NCBI GenBank assembly: GCA_023101885.1
Contig: JALPQD010000415.1
Span: forward strand, 329,273 to 393,272
Direction of reading: 5' to 3'
Origin: Typhlomys cinereus
Taxonomy: Eukaryota; Chordata; Mammalia; Rodentia; Platacanthomyidae
Length of the DNA stretch: 64,000 bases
The notes under the pieces were generated by a model. That model worked only from the letters and a program-made list of their open reading frames with translations. It was not told the DNA's origin and did no database searches. The translations under genes and the position numbers were made by a program. Below are positions 1 through 10,081 of the stretch, in pieces. How positions within the stretch are numbered: position 1 is the first letter of the stretch; each line of letters starts with the position of its first letter.

Positions 1-711
1 GGCCAAGGAGTGTTCTCTTGAAAAACCATAAAAAAGGTTTTCCAGCTACACATCTGATAGAAATGCAGAGGAATCAAACTAGAAGGGAGGCTAGAAGCTA
101 TTTCCCTGTGGGCTAGTAGTGTTCACTGTGGCAAAGCCCACTATGGAGGCTGCGAGGCAAGAAAGGCATCAACTGCCTTAGCCAGGGGTGATCTCTGTGA
201 GCGTCAGTGAAATATGTGCTTAATGCACAGCCACAGGTTAACCAATGGTTCTCGAATCACAAGAGGAATTCGCTTCTGCTGCTGTCAAAAATCCAGGCAG
301 CTGGGAGGTCTTAAATCCTAAGCAGGAAGCTACTTGTGCTCCTTAGCAAAATAGTCACAGCATCAAACCTTCTCCTGAGTATCTGTTGATGCCTTCAGAC
401 AAATGCTTCTCTCATCCCGAATCAGAAAACCTGCTTTTCAGCAAATGAGTTGATTGCAGGGACCCCTGGCTGCCCAGGATACCAAGTGATGGCTGAAGGC
501 TCATCCCTCAACTAGGCATTCATGGTGTCCTTCAACGACATTCTTAGGTCATGCATGCTCTCCTTCAGCAGAGCTCTTAGATCATTGCAGATCAAGAGAC
601 ACAAGATCTAAGAGTCAAAAGGCAGGAAGAAGGGCTGCGAAATTCGTCCTTCTGAGCATGACAGAGATGTAGCGATTATGCTCCCACAGAAGCAGCTCAC
701 TGGGTCGCCAC
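1..711 (-). mobile_element. Endogenous retrovirus leader / 5' internal region (partial)
   Basis: Read on the minus strand, this stretch follows directly after an LTR and a primer-binding-site-like sequence, so it should be the untranslated leader or start of the internal region of an endogenous retrovirus. It is cut by the window edge. I see no long open frame and no recognisable gag motif here. Its assignment depends on position next to the LTR, not on protein similarity. It could also be a non-coding VL30-like internal region. Confidence 0.5.
693..710 (-). other. Candidate retroviral primer-binding site
   Basis: On the minus strand the bases after the LTR's terminal CA plus one spacer base read TGGCGACCCAGTGAGCTG. 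A PBS starts with TGG (pairing with the tRNA CCA end). The first eight bases TGGCGACC also match the complement of a tRNA-Arg 3' end as I remember it, but the match then fails, so the tRNA is uncertain. Confidence 0.5.
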
Positions 712-845
712 TGAATTGGGCCCCCAAACAGACACTGCTTATGAGTATAGGCTCATGGGACCCTTAAAAGACCCCAAGTCTTTCAGTCAGGAACGAGGCC
801 ACGGAAAGAGAGACCAAGACACATCTCGCTGCAATAGCATGAGAT

Positions 846-851
846 TTTATT
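846..851 (-). promoter_or_regulatory. LTR poly(A) signal AATAAA
   Basis: AATAAA on the minus strand inside the LTR, about 80 nt downstream of the TATA-like element. This is consistent with the end of the R region. Confidence 0.6.
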
Positions 852-927
852 TAACGACGCACCGGGCAGCTCCAGCAACCTCTCACGCAGGAGAGACTGA
901 AGCGGCCCCGAGCAGCTCGGGCAAAGG

Positions 928-935
928 GTTTTTAA
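928..935 (-). promoter_or_regulatory. LTR TATA-like element
   Basis: Minus-strand TTAAAAAC in a GC-rich, CpG-containing setting upstream of the poly(A) signal. It is the best TATA candidate for the LTR promoter. Confidence 0.45.
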
Positions 936-1329
936 GGGGTCTTGGGGTGGGGGGGTCACTTACCTGAGGAATTTTCCATGACCTTTACAGTCATTGGTTG
1001 GCAAGAGCTCGGGTGGAGTTGGCTCTTAGTGATCGGACCAGTCCATCTGCTTAACCGCAGGCTGTTCATTCTGGGTGACAATTATTGATGGAATTCCCCT
1101 TTGTGCAAACTTGCTTTTCCAGAACTGAAGGGCTTGAGGTCCTAAGGGGTGGGGAAATATCTGCAAAAAGCTCAAGGCTGTACATAGTTTTAAGCAATGA
1201 CTAGCAATGGATATGCTTGGATGGCTATAAACAATGGATGTCTGAATGACTATAAACAATGGCTATGCTGAGGGCCTGAACCAGCCTGCTTTGTGAACTT
1301 TAGGAAGAGGGTCTCAGGGTCCCACAGCC

Positions 1330-1660
1330 CTAAAGCTTGCTGAACTACTGGTGACTTATAGATTTGGGAAGAACAGACAAGCATAGGATCCAGTTTTGTT
1401 CCTAGTGACGAGCCCCACAGGTTCCAATGTATAATTGCAAATCCATGGTCACACAGATGGCCTTAGTCAAATTCAGTGGGACACAAGACATAGCAAAACA
1501 TCATGAAAATGGAAAGGGGATTTAAGGGGAAGAAAGGGGGACTGACAGTGTGAGGGGTAGACCTAAGGGAGGGTTGCCCGGGGAAATAATCAGCAAGGAT
1601 TATAAACATGTGTGAAAATGGACAATCAACTTTATTGATAATCAAGACACAGAACAGTCT
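1330..1660 (+). mobile_element. Lx-like rodent L1 3' UTR fragment
   Basis: The order of short blocks (GACAAGCATAGGATC, then GGTCACACAGATGGCC, CAAATTCAGTGGGACACAA, a GGAAAGGGGATT... purine stretch, and a final TATAAACATGTGTGAAAATG) follows the 3' UTR of murid-type Lx L1 elements as I know them. There is no ORF2. It abuts the outer end of the retroviral LTR at 1326, so the provirus probably inserted at or within this old L1. Confidence 0.65.
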
Positions 1661-2154
1661 TACAGCTGTTATTAGGAGTCACACTCATTGAACACTCTAA
1701 GAATCAGTTATTATTGAAATGCCTCAGTCAAAAATTAAAAGACTCAAGTCAATCTTCTCTGTTTGTCCTATCAGAGGACAAGTAGATGAGAGTAAAAGTG
1801 AACTCCCTTCCACAATGCTTTCCAGAAACTAGAAAGTAGAAAAAAGAAAGTGACTTTAGATAAAGTCCAGGGACAAGTGGTGATCTGGTCCAAAGCATCA
1901 TGTTTCAAATTATATTCACTTTTCCATGCATTTGCATGACACTCACATTCCTAAAATACCAGGAGAAATTGGGCATTGGAGGCAGACATTTTTCAAAAGC
2001 TTTTGGAGCTGGAAGGTGACTTTGTAAAAGGTGTGGCTCGCTGATAGAATTATGGAGGGCAAGCTGTCTAGTGTGATTTTTGCCTTATTTCCCGTGACTT
2101 CCAAAAATGTTAGAGGTTCTACCAGACCCCACCTTGCATTTCCCTCAAACACTG
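1661..2154. other. No recognised feature
   Basis: AT-rich DNA without a repeat I recognise. A 69-codon minus frame at 1943-2152 looks like chance. Confidence 0.6.
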
Positions 2155-2960
2155 AGATATGTCTCCACCCTTAAGGTAATTAGCCCTTTCAATCACCTGG
2201 TCAGAATTTACAGGGAACTTTTTCACCTGGAGCCATGACAAAGTGATGGGATAAATCTGCTTTGTTCTCCCAACAGCCATTGGTCTTTGTCCCTTTTCTC
2301 TTTCAACAAGTTCCCTCTCCCTCTCCCTTTCACTACCTCTCCCTCTCCCTTTCCCTCCCTCTCCCTCTCTTTCTCCCTCTCCCTCTCCCTCCCCCTCCCT
2401 CTCCCTCTTCCTCCTTCTCCCTCTCTCTCTCCCTCTCTCTCTCCCTCTCTCTCTCCCTCCCTCTCCGTCTCCCTCTCCCTCTCCCTTTCACTACCTCTCC
2501 CTCTCCCTCTCACTACCTCTCCCTCTCTATCTCTCTCTCCCTCTCCCTCTCTCCCTCTCTCTCCCTCTCCCTCCCTCTCCCTCTTCCTCCCTCTCCCTCT
2601 TCCTCTCTCTCCCTCTCCCTCACTCTCCCTCTTCCTCTCTCTCCCTCTCTCTCTCCCTCCCTCTCCCTCTCCCTCCCTCTTCCTCTCCTTCCCTCTTCCT
2701 CTCCCTCTCCTTTTTTCACTCTCCTGTTCTTTTTTCTAAACTTCTGAAATTTAACTATGCTTCTCCTAATGACGGAGCCTTTCACTTTTCTCCTAAAGCC
2801 TAGCTTTTCTTTTTTAACCACATGGCTGCTTCTGAACACGCCATTCGCCTCCAGCAACCTAGCGCCTCCCATGCTTGGATTCCAGGTGTCTCTCACACTG
2901 TAATTTTTTTTCTGTTCCACAATGAACATAAATATTTTCAACTCTTTCCTGCTTAATAAT
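2155..2960 (+). mobile_element. Old ERV LTR-like sequence split by a CT tract
   Basis: The part at 2170-2290 aligns by eye with 60205-60290: both have TCAATCACCTRGTCAG, then a TTCACC block, then ATCTGC. After the pyrimidine tract, 2740-2960 is again pyrimidine-rich, like the U5-like part at 60420-60570. I therefore read the two flanks as one LTR-like element whose pyrimidine-rich middle expanded. Family unknown; both copies are old and no clear ends are visible. Confidence 0.35.
2302..2730. repeat. Polypyrimidine (CCCTCT)n / (CT)n tract
   Basis: About 430 bp with almost only C and T on the plus strand. CCCTCT, CCCTCTCC and CTCTTC units are mixed, with occasional A at CACTACCT. The long open frames on both strands here (Ser/Leu/Pro- and Arg/Glu-rich) follow from the composition and are not genes. 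Confidence 0.95.
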
Positions 2961-4294
2961 TATTATTTCAGAGAGAAATCAAAACCTTACCGCTAGACTC
3001 TTATCAATAAGAAGCAAGAATGGGGTTTAGTAAGTGATGAGCATCTGAATACAGCTATGTTCATGCAAAGAGATGAGATTTCAGGCTTGCTTATAAAAAT
3101 CAACTAAGCACAGCACAATGAGCCCTTGAAAAATAGCTTAATAGAACTTAAACCCAAGAATCCTAGAGCCATCATTCATTAAAAGGAACTATATGGAAAG
3201 GGTTACAGTAAACCACAGCCCCCCCCAAGGAATCAAAGTGAAAACATACATATGGGACAGGTCAAATGAATGAAATACTGTCAGTTTTGATGGATTCGCT
3301 GGCAGCACCGGGGCAATAAATCATATTAAAAATTCTTATTTTCACTGAGTATATACTGAAGCGAGTAAGTTTCAAATGACATGATAGCTAGAATTTGTTG
3401 GAAAATATTTCCATAAAGGTGAGGAAAGGTTACATATGAAGCTATGGTGACAAAACTCTTGATGATCCAAGTGACAGGTATCCAGAGACTGACTTAGTCT
3501 TTTTTTTTTTTTTAATATTTTCTTTTCTGAGTTTCCTGTTCATACGATGATGAAAATGAATGGAACATGTAATATATAAAGAGAAAATATCAATATGAAG
3601 TCTTCCAGAATTAACTTGAAGCCTGATTCTTTTTGAGGCTAACCATGGCATATCTATCTTAATGGGATGGGCCCTCAAATCAAAGGAGGCATGAAGCAAA
3701 GAGGGGAACCATGGCGATGTCCCATCACACATTGCCAAGACAGGAAGTATTCCGTATCTAGCTAGGAATATTTCTCGTTTGCCTGCAAACACGGTTTCTA
3801 CTGGGATTTCTATTAGAGAAAAAAAAAATACGTTCATTTAGCAGACCACTGAATACTGCTGAGAATTCTTATTTGGTCCACATCATGATTTGTTAAATTG
3901 TTTTAATGCTGCCAATCATTTAACAAATAGTCTTTAGGGTGATAGGTCAGGATGGTGAGCGTCTGACCTCTGGTATGGCCATTCAGTGACAGGAAGGAAC
4001 AGCTGTATGCCATGGTAAGGCTTCCCACAGCAGCAATGGCTCAGGCTTTACTGTATTTTCAATGCTAAACAACATTTTATGCCTTCCCAGTACAGTCATT
4101 TAATTTTGCATCACCTGATGTATTTGGGGTCAATACATTCCTGAAAATCTATTCCCTTCGTGCAAGTTAAAAGAACTTTCTGAACTCTCTTGATCTGATG
4201 CAAGTCAGCATAGGGCTCACTGTATTGCATTTTTCAGATTTCACATTCACCAATCTGGGGGAAATGCATGCATATGGAAACACATAGTATTTGG
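2961..4294. other. No recognised feature
   Basis: AT-rich apparently unique DNA. Only short homopolymers stand out: a C9 run near 3212 and a T run at about 3500-3514. The 131-codon minus frame at 3442-3837 has low-complexity lysine/isoleucine ends and no domain I recognise. Confidence 0.6.
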
Positions 4295-4450
4295 TCAGTC
4301 TTAGATCTGAATTCCAGTTCTTTCACTTAATATCTTCAAGTGTTTTATCTTTAAGATCCCTAATCGTTCAGATAGGGCTAATAAGGGGACCAGCTCATGC
4401 AGACATTTTAAAGATGAAATAAATTAGTTAATGCAAAACTTTGAGCCAAC
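4295..4450 (+). mobile_element. MIR-like SINE fragment
   Basis: Diverged but ordered similarity to the MIR core and 3' part: a TTCCAGTTCTTTCACTTA-like block, then ATCCCTAATCGTTCAGATAG, GGGCTAATAAGG and TGAAATAAATTAGTTAATGC. These correspond to the familiar 'cttcatctgtaaaa...gataat...taatgc' order of MIR. Old and truncated. Confidence 0.5.
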
Positions 4451-4477
4451 ATGTTAGACATTGTTGCTAAAATTGTT

Positions 4478-4511
4478 CTTATTATCATTATTATTATTAT
4501 TATTTTATTAT
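4478..4511. repeat. (TTA)n microsatellite
   Basis: Near-perfect ATT/TTA triplets. Confidence 0.9.
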
Positions 4512-4908
4512 GTATGGCAGAGATGATTTACCTGATAGCAGAGAAGATGCAGAGGATAGAAACCAAAAAAGAACCCAGGATATTTTTCTATATACCTTTC
4601 ACAATCTGATTCCTCCAAAAAGGTCCTTTGTAAATACTTTGGCAGAAGTATTCCTTATATTCAGACTTAAAATTCTTACACCTGCTCTTCACAGAAGCTC
4701 ACGACTATCTCACAATGTGAAATGAATTCACTGCATCTCCAAGTGTCCTTACAGTCTTAATAGTTAAGTGGTGCTCAAACATTCAAGTCTTTCTCTCCTG
4801 AGACTAAAAACAAAGCAGAACAGAAAAACAAGCTACCTACCTTGAGCATACAAAGCACACGCTTCACATTCCCATTGCAAAAGGAGGAACGAGACAATTA
4901 CAGGGAGG
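4512..4908. other. No recognised feature
   Basis: Apparently unique DNA between the triplet repeat and the LTR. The 71-codon plus frame at 4510-4725 shows no domain. Confidence 0.55.
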
Positions 4909-4913
4909 ACGTG

Positions 4914-5476
4914 TGTATTAGTCAAGGTTCTCTGAAGAAACAGACTCTGTAGAATGTAGTCTATATAAATAAGTTTATTAAAATAACTCACAATAAAAAT
5001 AGGGTCTTTCAAGGTAGCCACCTGCAGCAGCTGCCTCGTTCTTGACTGGAATGTTCTACAAAGCCAAAAGATCCCAAAAAGGTCTCAGGCCTTTGCTCCT
5101 CTGGAGGGTGGAAGCCACTGGGTTCCGAAGTCAGTGAAGAACAGTTGGGCTCCAACGTCGGCGATGAACAGCGAACAGCAGCAAGGCCTAGAGACCAGGC
5201 TCCAAAGGCAGCGGGAACAGCAACAACGTGTTTGAAAAGATGAAGTTCTAAATCAGCCAAGGACGGAGGCAGCAGCAGCAGCAACTAAGGCCACGATGCT
5301 CTAAAAGCCAGCGACTCCCGCAGAGTGGACTGCCCAGCAAGTCGACACCGGATAATGGAAGAGTAAGTCCCTCCTCTTTGTCCCTCCTATTATCTGGTCC
5401 ACCACTGGAAAGTACCACCAACTGCGCCCCAAACAGTCTGCAACTGTCAAATTGACCCCAAAATGCAACCATAACA
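4914..5476 (-). mobile_element. Solo LTR, antisense (ERVL/MaLR-like), 563 bp
   Basis: On the minus strand it starts TGTTATGG... wait-free of internal genes and ends ...GACTAATACA, giving TG...CA ends, with AATAAAC near the 3' end. Flanking pentamers are ACGTG (4909-4913) and CCGTG (5477-5481), a 4/5 match consistent with a 5-bp target-site duplication. A second, internally shorter copy lies at 43564-44147 and shares both ends. GC-rich middle with CAG repeats around 5271-5285. Minus-strand open frames (91 and 128 codons) lie in this LTR and I do not regard them as genes. Confidence 0.65.
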
Positions 5477-5481
5477 CCGTG

Positions 5482-6495
5482 GATTAACAAATTACCGGTT
5501 AAAACCAGCAGGATAGAAAAAAAAAAAAACACTAAATCCTGTATTTCTGTGTCCCCAGTTTGGAGCAAGCACATGTTGCACATCGAACTTGGGTCTGTGA
5601 TGCCTGCCCTATGACTTTGATGTTTGTATCCCACACAACTTTTCTACTGGGTTGGTTGTATTGTCTGTCCTGACTTCACTCAGCAGAATCCACATTCCTT
5701 TCGTCTCCAGCATTCATGAGTCTCCTTAGCAGTTTTGGATGATTCCTCACAGCTTCATTCATCACCCATTCTCCATTCTCCCTGGATTATTCCAGACATT
5801 TCAAACCATTACATGGTGCCTAACATCTCAGGCTTTCCTTTAAAATTTATGTGGAAACTTCCATGATCTCGCATTTTTTGCATACATGGAAAGCCCATAA
5901 AGCTTACTCCTGTCTATCAACAAGTCAAAAAGCAGGCGGGCAGCATTGACTCCTATATAGCAGAGCGCTGTGACATGAATCGTAGGCAAACAACTTCCTG
6001 AGTGGTTCTTTGCTGAACAGTGTGTCCCCACGATGCTGTTTTCACAAGCAAAAGTTTTTCCAACAAGTTTCCTCTATCGTAAGCCTGAGTGATCTAACTA
6101 CTTCATGAGATGTCCCAGAGATGGCTTTCTTTCCAATTTCAACGGTTTTCATATCCTTCTGTTTTGCTTTTGTGCTGCAAATTCTCACTATAAACCTGGC
6201 TAAATACAGTCAACAAAAACCACCCCATAGCTTGAATCCTTTGCAGTCTTGAAATATCCTAAGTAAATGCATCCTCAAACCTCAATACACACACATACAC
6301 ACATACACACACACAATTATAGATAAGTTATTGCCTCCCAATAATTCTAGTGATTCCCAGTGAAATACCTACCAGTGTCTTCATTTCCAATAGAAACTTT
6401 AAGTCTTTGCTGTTTACATTTTAGCTTTGTTAGAGTCTGTTAATTGCAAACCAGAATGCTTTACTGACTATAATCTAGCCTTTGCATAGCCTTTC

Positions 6496-6496
<1 letters not shown>
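5482..6496. other. No recognised gene; imperfect (CA)n at about 6282-6316
   Basis: Apparently unique DNA, ending in an interrupted ACACAC/ATACAC microsatellite and a further AT-rich stretch. Confidence 0.55.
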
Positions 6497-6535
<39 letters not shown>

Positions 6536-6700
6536 ATATTTGAAAGAACTGCATTTGAGTCTGTGAGTATCTGGAAGTCCAAAGGTGACCTGCCACCATT
6601 TCAACCTGACATTTTCACCTGGGATCTGGGTTTCTGAACTCAGATTCTTTTGCTTTTGAGACAAAAGACTTTAACCCCTGAGTCATACGCCTAGCCCTCT
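6497..6700 (-). mobile_element. tRNA-type SINE, antisense, with (GT)n tail
   Basis: Plus strand shows (GT)n at 6497-6534 (the SINE's AC tail), then a body ending ...TTAACCCCTGAGTCATACG...CTAGCCC. On the minus strand this is GGGCTAGGCGTATGACTCAG followed by GGGTTAA, an A-box-like tRNA head. The same layout recurs at 24777, 25325, 26770, 36420, 43208 and 63600. Diverged copy. Confidence 0.7.
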
Positions 6701-7829
6701 AGCCTTTCAAATTCCTCCCTCAAACCTGCTATTAAAGCTCAAGACATGATTTGTCAGCAAATCTTCCATACTGTGATATTATTTTAACTGGATTAGTCAG
6801 TTTACTCATTACAGTGAAATGAAGCATTGGGCAGAGAACTGAAAGGAAGGGAGACATAATTCTGCTCATTGTCTCTGAGGGTTCAGTCTATGGTTTATTT
6901 GCACATGTGCTTGGTCTGAACATCATAGCAATGGTTCATTTCATGGCAGACAAAGAGAAAGAGAAAAAGAGAACCAGCAAATAGCATATCCCTAAGCATA
7001 AACACTGAGTAACATCCTCCAGCTAAGCTCAAAGTCCTAATTTGATAAACATTCCAAAACAGAACCATAAACTTGAATCCAAGATGTCAGTACATGAATC
7101 TTTGGTGATAGAGTTTCATATCCACACAAATAGCACAGATCTTGATAGAATTCTTCCAGAAAAAAGAATCTTCTAGATGATGTAGCTGCCTGTCCCTCAC
7201 TGCTGGTCATGCCTACCACAGCCTGTATTTTTATCATTCGTTTTATTAAAGATTAATCTACTCAGAATATGGACTATTTCCAAACCATATATCAATTCTA
7301 GCGCAAAAATGCCAGCAAAATTTTACAATGTTTTTTCCAACTGCAAGTGTGGTTGCTAAATAAATCACCTAGTGGGTGCATCTAGTTAAAAATATTCTAT
7401 ATATTTTTGCATAATTCTAATGATTATAATTAAATACCTCTATATTATGAAACAAATTTTACTATCTTGTGAATATATGTTCTCCCTTCCTATGTCCAGG
7501 AATTATATAAACATTTCCTATCACCTCAATCACCATATTACTCAATTTTGTCTTTGTGCCATTCAGAAAAAGAATATTAGCTGCTGCCACATAGATGTTA
7601 ACAGAATGTTTTGTTATCCCACTTATTTTATTTTTTGTGTCTCAAATGTATGGTGGGTATATTCAACTTTGTGAATCTTTTCTTACTAATTTTGCTTATA
7701 AATAATTTTCTTATAGTATTATAATATATTATATATAGTTATGTAATATATTATTTTATAATAAATTTGCTTATAAATAATTGTTTTCCTTATTTATGGC
7801 TAAAATAAATAAACAAAACAAAAAAATTT
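6701..7829. other. No recognised gene; very AT-rich 7690-7829
   Basis: Apparently unique DNA. Around 7685-7830 TATAAT/ATATTA strings and two copies of TTTGCTTATAAATAATT occur, a local short duplication. Confidence 0.55.
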
Positions 7830-8350
7830 TGATAACTTTGTAAATAATTGTTTCTTTATCTTGCATATTTATTATGAGTACAATTGCTCTGTCATAGAGC
7901 AATACAAGTTTTAAAAAGGAACAATTGAAAAGCTTTGCCCCTCCCTCAAATATGCATAAGTAACGAATAAAAATTCCAGCAGTTCATTATCTGTGGAGAT
8001 CACTGGCATATTTGATGTCATAACTTTATCCATTCTTGTTATTCTTGTTAGTCTTTTGTGTATTTGAAAATTTTAAGCCACAAAGAAAGAACACTCATGA
8101 TTTGCATGTTGCCTTTGCTGAGAAGTGAGCACATGTGTTGTTGCTGGGTGAGTTTTCTTTTCCAGGATTTGTCCAGTTTTATGAAGCAGCTTGCCTTTTC
8201 ATTATTTATTTGTGAACTATATCTTCTGTAAAGGCATATCTTTTGTCAGCTACATGTAATGCAAAAATTTTACAAGTATATGGGCTTGTTCTTATGTTTC
8301 CACATTTATTTGTTTTTCAATAAATTATTTTTGATATTGAAAGTGTATCT
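7830..8350 (-). mobile_element. Possible old L1M ORF2 3' fragment, antisense
   Basis: The order TTTGCATGTT...CTTTGCTGAGAAGTG...TATCTTCTGTAAAGG...TATCTTTTGTCAGCTACATG resembles the antisense of the ORF2 3' region of ancient L1 elements. Divergence is high and no frame survives, so this is a weak call. Confidence 0.3.
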
Positions 8351-8474
8351 GTGTGTTTTCCTTTTAACAGTGGGTGCAAAGATAACGTGTCATTTAATTA
8401 CAAGTTTGATTTTTTCTGTTTAGTGTTTCATTGATGAAGAATAGGAGGCATTTCTCTGAGAAAAGAACTGGGAT

Positions 8475-8840
8475 GTTTAACATCAATTGGTAAGGATACA
8501 AACTAGAATCTTCTGCAAGAAGGACTGGGCATGCCAGTTGGAGGATTAATTTGATTACCAAAACTGATTTGGGAAGATTCATGTTTATTGTTGGAAGGAC
8601 CATTGCCTAGGCAAGAAATCCTGAATTGTTAAATCACGTTTGTCTCGGTATGCATTTCTTAATTCACAGCTCTCTATTCTTGACTTGTTTACATAATGTA
8701 ATCACCTTCCCCAAGCTTCTGCTGTTGTGACTTGCCTACCATGAAATGCTGTCACCTGGAATTGTGGGACAAGTAAACCCTTTTCCTTGCTTGCATTAAG
8801 ACACTTTATCATGACAACAAGAAAAGAAAAGAAAATAGAC
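8475..8840 (+). mobile_element. Rodent medium-reiterated repeat, copy 1
   Basis: Order of blocks: CAAACTAGAATCTTCTG, GGATTAATTTGATTACC, GACCATTGCCTAGGCA, CACCTGGAATTGTGGGACAA, GTAAACCCTTTTCC, then a terminal TTTATCATGACAACAAGAAA. This is the layout of an abundant rodent repeat whose 3' part reads 'aataaaccctttcctcc...gtgttttatcacagcaa'. Related copies lie at 13440 (antisense), 14190, 25790 and 48525 (antisense). I do not assert whether it is an LTR or a LINE end. Confidence 0.6.
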
Positions 8841-9299
8841 CCTTAGTGTTTACCTAAGATAATCAGATGAGCAGACAGAAATCGCAGCTTTAGAAATATG
8901 AGAATCGAGAAAATGTGCTATGATCTGTGGCTAAACAAAACAAGTGTTGAGGAGATGACTTGCAAACAAACAAACAAAAAAACTGATTTCAAGGATACTT
9001 AGATCCAAAGTAAAAATTCTGGGTGGAACTGGGGTGGGGGGGGACTGTAATTCTTCTCTTTAAGGAGAAGCCTTGTGAAAAGTAATGAGAAGGAGGGGCA
9101 AAATAGAATAATTCCTAAAATTACCTTAGAACTTCCACAAGCACACAAACTCAAATGCTCTCTGATACACACAAACACACATGATTCAAAACATAAATGC
9201 ACATATAAAAAAAGTTGCAGAAGTATACATACTGGTAACTAATGACATAGCAGTGTGGCAGCAATGTAGATAATAATGCTGAAACATGTCAGACAGAAA
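8841..9299. other. No recognised feature; short (AAAC)n near 8965
   Basis: Apparently unique AT-rich DNA with a brief CAAA repeat and a G-run near 9039. Confidence 0.5.
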
Positions 9300-9430
9300 G
9301 TATTCATATAAGCCCTGAAATATGCCTGACATGCTAAGTGGTTTAAAGTTAGAATCTCATTTAATTTTTATTGAGGGCCAACAAAACTGGCATTGCATTA
9401 TTTCTATTTGACAGAAGATGAAAAAATTTT
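9300..9430 (-). mobile_element. MIR SINE fragment, antisense
   Basis: Reads CATGCTAAGTGGTTTAAAG, then ATCTCATTTAATTTTTAT, GGCATTGCATTATTTCTATT and GACAGAAGATGAAA. This is the standard antisense MIR order (gctaagcgctttacatg, tctcatttaatcctca, tattattatcctcattt, acagatgagga). Confidence 0.7.
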
Positions 9431-10081
9431 ACTGTTCTTATCTGTAAAATTAATGGGCCATCATATTTTTTCTCAAAGTTTTGTGTCAAATCAGACAATC
9501 TGAACAAATTCTGTATCTTAAAAGATCTACATTTTCCTGGTTAATTTATCATGATCACACATTTTGCATAATCGATTCATACTTCCTTTCAATGCATCTT
9601 TGCAACATCTCTCAGCAGTTTGCATCTTTTATGTGAAACACTTAACACATTATTTAGTGATAGTTTTGAAGATTTTCCTTGGCTTGTTCTGGATTATGAA
9701 CCTTGACTACATGTTAACGATTGTGGCTTTTTTCTTTTTTAAAGGCATCTGAAATTCAGACATGCTTGTTCTGAAAACTTCTGCTGAGTTGTATTCTTGG
9801 ACTTCTGATTGTTCTTCTCTCTTCAGTATTCACTAATATCCAATGACATGCCTGGTGATTGTACCTTAAATGAATGAATTCTTTCTTTCTAGTTAAATAC
9901 TATAAATTCTTTAAATTAGGAATGGTGTCATCAATTAGATTTTAGAGAGATTACCTTTTATGAAGTATAAAGCAAATATTGACCCATTAGTGGAAATCCA
10001 CTGCTTAATGCACACTATTTTAATGAAAGATCAAGGAAATTTTCCTTTATCCTAATGCACTCAATGTTTCATATTGTTAAA
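9431..10081. other. No recognised feature
   Basis: AT-rich apparently unique DNA, the original target region of the L1 that follows. Confidence 0.55.

Larger units (their letters stand above)
712..1326 (-). mobile_element. Endogenous retrovirus LTR, antisense, about 615 bp
   Basis: On the minus strand the sequence starts TGTGGG and ends AATTCA, so it has TG...CA ends. It holds a TATA-like TTAAAAAC about 80 nt before an AATAAA, the spacing expected for U3-R-U5 of a gammaretrovirus-like (class I) LTR. A PBS-like sequence follows its 3' end, so this is the 5' LTR of a provirus running off the window start, not a solo LTR. Intact CpGs around the TATA region suggest a fairly young insertion. The family name is not asserted. 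The 83-codon plus-strand open frame here is a chance frame. Confidence 0.7.

Noticed and set aside
2223..2941. Long open frames (96-161 codons) on both strands
   Set aside because: They are translations of the CT/GA simple repeat and change with its phase.
5009..5634. Minus-strand frames of 91 and 128 codons with Leu-rich starts
   Set aside because: They lie in a solo LTR and run across its end; no signal peptide or domain case can be made.
7690..7830. AT-rich stretch as a replication origin or matrix attachment site
   Set aside because: Only base composition supports it; no specific motif pattern.
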